Origin: Membranipora membranacea
Taxonomy: Eukaryota; Bryozoa; Gymnolaemata; Cheilostomatida; Membraniporidae
NCBI GenBank assembly: GCA_914767715.1
Contig: OU612066.1
Location: 5,585,001-5,649,000 of the forward strand
DNA length: 64,000 nt
Direction of reading: 5' to 3'
Both the position numbers and the translations under genes were made by a program. Positions 57,096 to 64,000 of the stretch are shown in pieces. Position 1 is the first letter of the stretch. Every line of letters starts with the position of its first letter. Under the pieces are notes generated by a model that was given only the letters and a program-made list of their open reading frames with translations, ran no database searches and was not told the origin of the DNA.

Positions 57096-58487
57096 ATCTG
57101 GCATTGCATCTGGCTGAGCACCTGAATAACATGTCCTATTGTATATCGCTGGTGTGAAAGATTTGATACTAATTAAATCATTGTGACAAAAAAACACTAC
57201 CCATCAATATCAAAGCATTTACATTATGAAAAATAAAGAAATAACTACATTATAGGCCCGAGGACATCTTTGAGCAATATTTACATACAAGTGATTACTC
57301 GAGGACAGAGTTCAAGAATCCATAGTCTGGCTAGATTATTCCAGCATTTTTAGAATTACAAATGTGATAAACGCCATAATATCGAAATATTCAAGTATAA
57401 TGAGTGATTGTATTTATTGAAGGGCATCAGGTGGAAGTTTTTATTAATTTTCAAGTGCCTAACTCTCTATCTAATATGAATGTAATACAGCTCGAGATAA
57501 AATACATTTTTAGACCTTGGGGAACTCATCGTAATTACAATAATACCTGGCTACAACTTGCCTGACCAAATAATCTGACGGAAATTCTACAATGTAAATG
57601 CATCTTGAGATAAAAAATAGAAAGAAGGTAAGTGATAGTATCAAAATAAGATTTCATTAGAACTGGCGTAGAATGCAGCTAGCCTTTTGTCCCACTACCC
57701 TGTTGACAGCCAGCAAAGATTATCTGCTGCATGTGATTTGATAAACTTTCAACACATTATGCGCGAATTTCAACATGATGTAAAACTATTACGTGAACAT
57801 CTAAACCTGAAGAACAATCTCATTTCTAATTGTACAGAATCTGTGTCACAGGTCAGCAGTTAAAAGAAGGATTTCTGACAACCATAAAAGCGCCAAAATT
57901 TTTTCAACCATATTGCCACTGAGCTGTAGCACTGTATTACAGAAGTCATCCATCAAACTTGCAATTTCGACAACTGCCTGTTGTGTGGGCTTATCTCACC
58001 CTTGACGTTGGGATGACAACTCATAGCATCAGGAGGTCCCAAGTATTAACAGCAGATTATGGGTGTTTAACATTTATTGTTCAGAATATTTTTTATCAAG
58101 ACGTGGTGATAACTGTTGTCATAAGCCGACGCTATGTTACTGTATCAAACTCTTTAACGAAATAGCAAGCATTAAAGTTGTGAAAGTCACAAATACTAGA
58201 GATTGAAAAAGAGTACTCACCAAAAGGGTATTTAAACAAACCATAATAGGAAAAGACACCACATAGTTAATGCTATGTTTCAACTAATCAAAGTTCAGAA
58301 CGGACACCAAAGCTGAGGCATATCAGTGACATACAGGTTATATGTCGTATGGTCTTTGTTTGATAGTATTAGGGGAACACCTAAAAGCATATGTGATTGA
58401 AAGTTAGTGAACACTTTTGATAGTTGTTGCAAATGAACTCGGTTAGAAGTGGTAATGTAACATGGATATATATTTGTGTACACTGAA

Positions 58488-59090
58488 GCTGCGTTTACAC
58501 GTGCGACAAATCGGCTAAAAATAACAACTCCGACCCAGGTCACCGTTAATCTGTGTTTAAATCGGTGTTTAAATCTGTATTGTTCAAAATCGTTCACTTG
58601 TGACAATGCCACAAGTGAACGACAAATCTTAACGATTATGAATGGTTCAGCCAATAACAGCGCAGCCACTTTGCGCATGTGCACCAATCAATTCAGGTTG
58701 GTTATCTTTGCACCGTAGCAACTGAACTAATTCAAATGTGCTTGAGTTCCTAAATTATAGTTCTGAACCGGCCCGAACTGGGTAAAAGTGAGCTTCTATA
58801 AGCAAAGTGTAATTAGGTCAATTGGGCCAGTTTGTGGCATTGTCGCTACGGTGCAGAGAGACTCGTATCACAGAGTCGATCTGCAAGCAGTATGCAGCGC
58901 AGCAGCGATTCAGTGATACTGAATAAACCAACTAGTTGTCTCACTAGCCAATCAGAGACAAGTTAGGTTGGAAGTTTGTGTTGAAATCGGTTAGGCATGA
59001 ACAGTGTGTAAATAGCGTATTGTTGACATGTTGACAGACAACGATTATAGAGCAGATTCATAATCTGTGTCGGAGTTGTGTAAACGCAGC
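58488..59090. mobile_element. 603-bp nonautonomous TIR element
   Basis: GCTGCGTTTACAC at 58488-58500 is exactly inverted as GTGTAAACGCAGC at 59078-59090. ACAACTCCGAC followed by CAG also occurs near both ends in inverted orientation, so the inverted repeats extend inward with a left-side insertion. Internal inverted segments occur (GTTCACTTGTG near 58592; TTTGCACCGTAGC near 58709 against GCTACGGTGCAGA near 58845). No transposase frame. No certain target duplication. Confidence 0.7.
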
Positions 59091-59718
59091 CTTAGAGTAT
59101 GAGGAATTCAGTATTAGCTTTGCTAGTTGCCTTCCCATGTACAAAGAGAAATAAACTAGGTTATTATGCATTACAGTACAAGCAGGGAGTTTGAGTCCCA
59201 AACCCATAGACAAAACCACTCAGAGCAAGGAGATACTATTTTAAAGGAGTGTTCATACTTGAATGATTAAAGTTCGTAGATGATAATCAAGGAAAAGAGG
59301 ATTCAAGATCCACATAACGATCAGATTGATTGGAATTGGAACTCAGTAAACCATTAGAATAGTTAGCTGGTAATCTTTTATTTTGTGTACGGATTTATAA
59401 ATGTAAACAAAAAACCACTGTTTGCAGGCAATAAAATATTAAGGCGGTATTAAAAATAAAAATTGAGCTTAATGGCTGGTGTGATATTTTTTTCGGTTAT
59501 ATTTCAAATAAGAATAATAAACCAAATTTAAACCACTAGCATAAGTAAATAAAATTATAAAAAACAAATCTGAAAAAACCAAACAAAGATGACGATGTGA
59601 TTGGAATTAAAAGCGTATATTTCATTTCTGCTTGTTCGTGCATTTCTTTTCACCATGATTTTTAAACTCACTACTACTCATCATTTGATAACAGATTTAC
59701 TTTCATGATGGTTTGTTC

Positions 59719-59965
59719 AGGGGAGTCTTTCAATCAGAATGAGCGATCTTTTATTATAACAAGTTATCACTATCACATCGCTAAAAATTATCACTCACTT
59801 GGTCTTTCAATTACACAAAATTGCTCCCAAATCGCTCACTCAGAATGTATATAGTTCCATCAAGTGACTGAGCGATCTGAAAGCGAGAGCCTAGCAAGTA
59901 ACGCTCACTCAGTGAGTGAGCAATCAGATTGCGATTTTGGCTGTTTCTAATTGAAAGACCCCCAG
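59719..59965. mobile_element. 247-bp MITE
   Basis: The left end AGGGGAGTCTTTCAATCAGAA (59719-59739) and the right end TTCTAATTGAAAGACCCCCAG (59945-59965) form about 20-bp inverted repeats with a few differences. The interior repeats GAGCGAT / ATCGCTCACTC in both orientations. No coding capacity; target duplication not identified. Confidence 0.65.
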
Positions 59966-60840
59966 GATCATAAACCTAAAGTATGTTTATATTCTAGTCA
60001 GGATTAAATTACTTTGATGGTTGTCAATTGTATTCATTTACATTCATCTTCCCACCCCACCGAACAAAGCTTGTCAAAACAGATGTTCTAAAAATAAATT
60101 GTGCTGACTTGTCTTCTCATTTTTTGAAAAGGTTTGTGAAACTTCAGTTGCTCCAATTCTCTATCAAAGTGGGAAATCCCATAACATTGTTATTGTACAT
60201 TTGGAATTCTGAGCCCTGATTGGACATAGCGTAGTATAATTAGAGAAACTACCCAATCAGGTTCATGATAATAAAGGTCAACTGAAGTTCATAATTAACT
60301 TGTGGACCACTTATTGATGATTTTACATCCTCTTGGATAGTGACAATCTTAGAAAAAAGTGTCAATCTGTTCTGTTAATTCAAACAGGGAAGCTTCAAAA
60401 CAGTGAGTAAACCTTGTAATGCCTTTTTTTTTTATTCAGTGACACATATATATATATAATCTGGAGTTGCAATATAGTATACACTTTGAATTTGATCAAC
60501 ATCCAACTATTGCTCCTTGATTTCTTGGCCTAGATAGTAGTGTTATAGTCTATCTTCTATGATCAAAATTCTAGTCTCCTGACCAAATGATTATGGTCAT
60601 TGCTCTTTTTTGCTTCATTTGTTCATGTATTTGCAAGTAGAGCTGACTGCTACTACTAGCAAGGAAAGAGTTACTCCTTGCTTTTAGTACTACTAACAGT
60701 GGACTGTTGTTCAGGCTAAACTTAAATTTGGTGGTTGGTAGAAACTCAGAACTGTTCAAGGGCCAATTCAATTGTACTGCTTCTCACAAATCCTGACTAT
60801 GGTTATTTTAGTAGGCCCTATACAATAGGCTGTATATAGA

Positions 60841-60963
60841 ACAAGTTTGTTCCCTCTGTGGTGGCGGAGAGATATTGCAAAAGTCTGGTATTGAGACACC
60901 ACGCCAGAGGCGCGGCCGGTCTTAAGCATTATCCCTCCACCACCACAGAGGTAACAAACTTGT
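60841..60963. mobile_element. 33-bp TIR hairpin element
   Basis: Arms 60841-60873 (ACAAGTTTGTTCCCTCTGTG...) and 60931-60963 are inverted copies with three mismatches around a 57-bp GC-richer loop. TAGGCTGTATA on the left and TAGGCTATACA on the right are imperfect direct flanks that could be a decayed target duplication. Confidence 0.65.
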
Positions 60964-62682
60964 TGTAGGCTATACATACATATTTCCAAAGTTGCATGCA
61001 GATGCTAGCTGAACAAGGAGGGCCATCACAGACTGGGAGTTCACAAGCATGTATACTATACTGTTGTGACATCCAGATAATGGCGGTATGCTTTACGGCC
61101 TCGCATGTGAAACTGCTGTATCTTTGTAGGTTCGGTAGTGGAATTTTCCAGCGTATCATTGTCAGTGGAGTGGTGGTCTATCTATTTCTATGTATCCTGT
61201 AGTGATCCTTTTGACCCTCATGGGCACCGCAAAATATCATGCTGAATAAAGGGAATTTCAACTGGGCCATTCAAGTCCCTAATTAGGCGTCTATGGTTCT
61301 CTGAACTCTACTTTTGGTACTAAGTACTAGTACTAAGTGGTAGATTGAGGCCAGCTGTAACCCGGTATAATTCTGTAATGGTGCTAATACATTGATAAAG
61401 GCTGCATTGCGCTGCAGCCATTTGATTCTATCTGAAGTTCTTGTTTCAGTTAACACAAATATTTAGCTATCTAATGCCCTAGACCCCACCTAGCGGCACA
61501 TGCTGTGTTTCCTCACATGTTCTACCTACTTTCTAAGTATGGAGCTGTTCCGTGTAATTGGCATTATGACATTTATTTCTCACTCTTCATCTCTTCAATC
61601 CTGCGTCATATTTGGCTGCTAATCAAATGATTATGTTCCTCACTGGTAGAAGCCCTTTGCAGTCAAATATGACCTGAGATAAAAAATCCTATGATTTTGC
61701 ATGGCGTCAGTCATCCTTTCTTCTGTCAACTCATGCTAACTGCTGATTGTATTTCGAAATCCTAAAATTTCAACAGTGTGGGGAAAAACTCTTTTGCCAG
61801 TGCCTAACCTCACACACTACTACTCACTACGTCTCGTTAAGGTACAGAAGGTGAAGGGAAGTAGGGAATGAGTATGTTTGTGATCTACCAGATGGGTAAT
61901 AAGATTGGATTCCTAAACCTCATGCATGGTGTCAGCAGGTTTTAATGCTTCTATTTGTAGTTTCTGTTTCTGTCTTTCTGGATGTGTAGCACCTGTTGCT
62001 AATATTGTGTTCGTTTCATTTCCCACTAACTGTCAAGATGGCACTACTACTTTTCAATCGTGAGTATAAGAGCATGAGGCTCTAATAGAGGTACCCTAAA
62101 CAAGTTCTGATATTCCCTGCTCAAAATCTATCGAGATGAATGGGCTTGGAAAAAAGAGACTTAGTTGCGCCCCCGTATTTCAGAATCTGGGTAGGGAAGC
62201 CATTGTAAAAACACCCTATAAGATACCAAAAACTGAGTGTTATAATAAAAAGCTGACAATAATCAAGTTAGCTATTATAACTCATACTGTCTTGTATATT
62301 TGTAGCAGGCTACTAATAAAATGCTTGAATAACCATTAAGGAAGGCATTTTTTAGCTTGATAAGAGATCAATATTTTATTGCACTATTGAAATGCTAGTG
62401 ACATCAAATTTTTAGGAGAGCCATCATCTGTTTCAAATACCTTCAGTAGGTTAGGTGGTTAATCCATGCATCAAATAAGTATGCTAAACATTGAATCATT
62501 ATTATCTTCTGATCATCAATGTTTGCTGGCTTTGATGGAAGCAGCTCATATGCAGTTAAAAATCGAATGGATACAGCTTGATCTAGATGGTTGAAATTTA
62601 CTCTTTTTTCTGTTTTTTTTTCTGTTGATTCTTTGTTAATTATGAATAATCTCCTCACAGCTTTTGTTTTCTTTTACTAGAA

Positions 62683-64000
62683 ATGTTTGACACGGCTGTC
62701 AAGAAACTTGTGAAAAGTGTCGGGTCGGACATATACCTACCCAGCCCGAGTATCGCATCATCTGAGAATCTGTTTCCCCTAGCCTTAGTAGAACGTAAGG
62801 CTAGCATGTGGTGGCTTGGGTCTAACCGATATTACACTACAGAGTTCTCACTTGAAAATGTTGTTGGTGATGATCCAAATTTCAAGGTTGGTGTAAATTG
62901 TTAATTTTTGTGTTGACTTGTATTAATGTAAGGAGTGACAGTCCCACTAGGCCATGTTTTGTATGGCTGAAAAGTCGTTAGGGCATATGAAATAAAACAG
63001 CCTGTGAATCTATTGCAGTAATACTGCTGCAAAGTCTGAAAATTTGTATCATAGTGCATCATAGTGATTTATTGCCTCCACCTGACTACTACGATCCACT
63101 ATGATCCTTGCTAATATATTTATAAAAAAACTTAAATGCTATATTCCATAATTTTTCTTTTCTTTTTTTATTTGCCCTATGAACTCACAATATTCGATTT
63201 ACTGGGGTAATATATCCAGTTTTCTAATAGGAATGAATCTTTAAGTACATCCTCGATTGTTGCATGTATATGATGTATTCCTGACTCCGATTGTTGTTCA
63301 AAATAATTACCCAGTTATACACCTTGAGAACCTTAGCGTGATGGCTGATGATCAGTAACGCTATCGCAGGTCTGTTAAGGATTTTGTAATATTCTTTTAG
63401 GTTACTGTCAAACCTGATGAGGACTTTGTTGGCTACAACAAAACATCGATCATCAAGGTGAACGGTAAACTGGACGCCACATTTAGGACAGTGTTCGATG
63501 CAGAGCTCGACAATGTTGAGTCCATTAATGTGAAGGCTGATCTTGGCGAGTTGAGCATATCAGAAGTTGATTCTCAATCACTGATGGAAGCTTTGCAGGG
63601 CAGGTAAAACTATAAATCACAAATACATATTTACGCTGAGAAACTGTGCTTTATATATATATATATTATAATATTATGTAAAATTAAATATGTGGTTGAC
63701 TAACTACTACTAGGCCTATTGAAGGGAGTAAGGCCTGTGTATTGCTTGATAAAACTGTAACTCTGACATAGAGATATAATTTTACAGTGATACCCACTTT
63801 GACAGTGCTTAGTAATTTTTCCATTGTTGGTTAGTACACCAAGCCTTCAATCCTCTGTTCCAAATATTTTTATTCCCATGTAAGTTAAAAGCTTTATTTT
63901 ACCTCATTCATTCGTAAATTAAGCAGCTTCATCGTTAACAGGAAGTTGGATATGAATCATGGGTTAATCAAAGAGCTGCAAGCTAAGAAGAGACGAGCCT
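62683..64000 (+). CDS. gasdermin N-terminal domain (partial, runs off window)
   Basis: Coding exons seen: 62683-62886, 63401-63603 and 63942 to the window end, phases matching, giving the first 155 residues. The start MFDTAVKKLVKSVGS, then LFPLALVERKASMWWLG and TEFSLENVVGDD, and later NVKADLGELSISEVD and LDMNHGLIKEL, follow the gasdermin-E/pejvakin N-terminal layout: amphipathic first helix, first beta strands, then the strands that insert into membranes. The family forms membrane pores after release from autoinhibition (usually protease cleavage of a linker) and drives lytic cell death. The linker and any C-terminal repressor domain lie beyond this window, so activation cannot be judged. The ATG follows an acceptor (ttttactag) by two bases, so an untranslated exon lies upstream. 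Confidence 0.85.

Larger units (their letters stand above)
54627..62682. other. gene-free divergent spacer LicD-like/gasdermin
   Basis: About 8 kb without a recognisable coding exon. It contains at least five inverted-repeat elements (55476, 57030, 58488, 59719, 60841), a G-rich minisatellite (55701) and a GA-rich tandem repeat (56085). Two minus-strand frames near 56429-57026 encode hydrophobic stretches, but without domain similarity or clear splice support. The promoters and leader exons of both flanking genes should lie here. Confidence 0.5.

Overview
The window is nuclear DNA from an animal. Seven complete multi-exon protein-coding genes and the 5' part of an eighth can be reconstructed with GT-AG introns and matching codon phases. 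SMAD4, a TEY-motif ERK, stomatin-like 1 with an SCP2 tail, ALDH9 and a gasdermin rule out fungi, plants and prokaryotes. AT-rich spacers, roughly one gene per 8 kb, introns up to about 2.5 kb and many tiny perfect palindromes point to an invertebrate. A non-bilaterian, perhaps a sponge, is my best guess, but no feature settles the phylum.

Layout: 1-6.8 kb is gene-poor with hairpins and a tRNA-derived SINE-like segment. 6.8-17.3 kb is SMAD4 (+), in ten coding exons. 19.6-25.8 kb is ERK/MAPK (-), in nine exons. A TCTCGCGAGA palindrome lies between ERK and a divergent, unrecognised 200-residue gene (+, 26.6-27.7 kb). 28.2-32.8 kb is an ALDH9-type aldehyde dehydrogenase (-) with a mitochondrial-looking leader. 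36.0-40.2 kb is STOML1-like (+). 42.5-43.7 kb is a TATA-driven gene for a secreted glycine-rich protein (+). 44.7-54.6 kb is a type II membrane protein of the FKRP/LicD kind (-) with an altered catalytic acid motif. 54.7-62.7 kb holds only DNA-transposon remnants and simple repeats. 62.7 kb to the window end is the N-terminal part of a gasdermin (+).

The genes form no operon and no obvious pathway. They cover TGF-beta and MAP kinase signalling, aldehyde oxidation, endosomal membrane/sterol biology, glycan modification and pore-forming cell death. Gene pairs are convergent (SMAD4/ERK, unknown/ALDH9, glycine-rich/LicD) or divergent (ERK/unknown, ALDH9/STOML1, LicD/gasdermin).

The most unusual signal is a set of very short (about 20-41 bp) near-perfect palindromes. 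Several are flanked by perfect 7-9 bp direct repeats that look like target-site duplications, and they fall into at least three sequence families. They look like minimal inserted elements, far smaller than ordinary MITEs. A larger element with perfect 107-bp inverted repeats and 10-bp flanking direct repeats (Mutator-like architecture) sits in a LicD intron. All exon structures were read by eye; no homology search was run.
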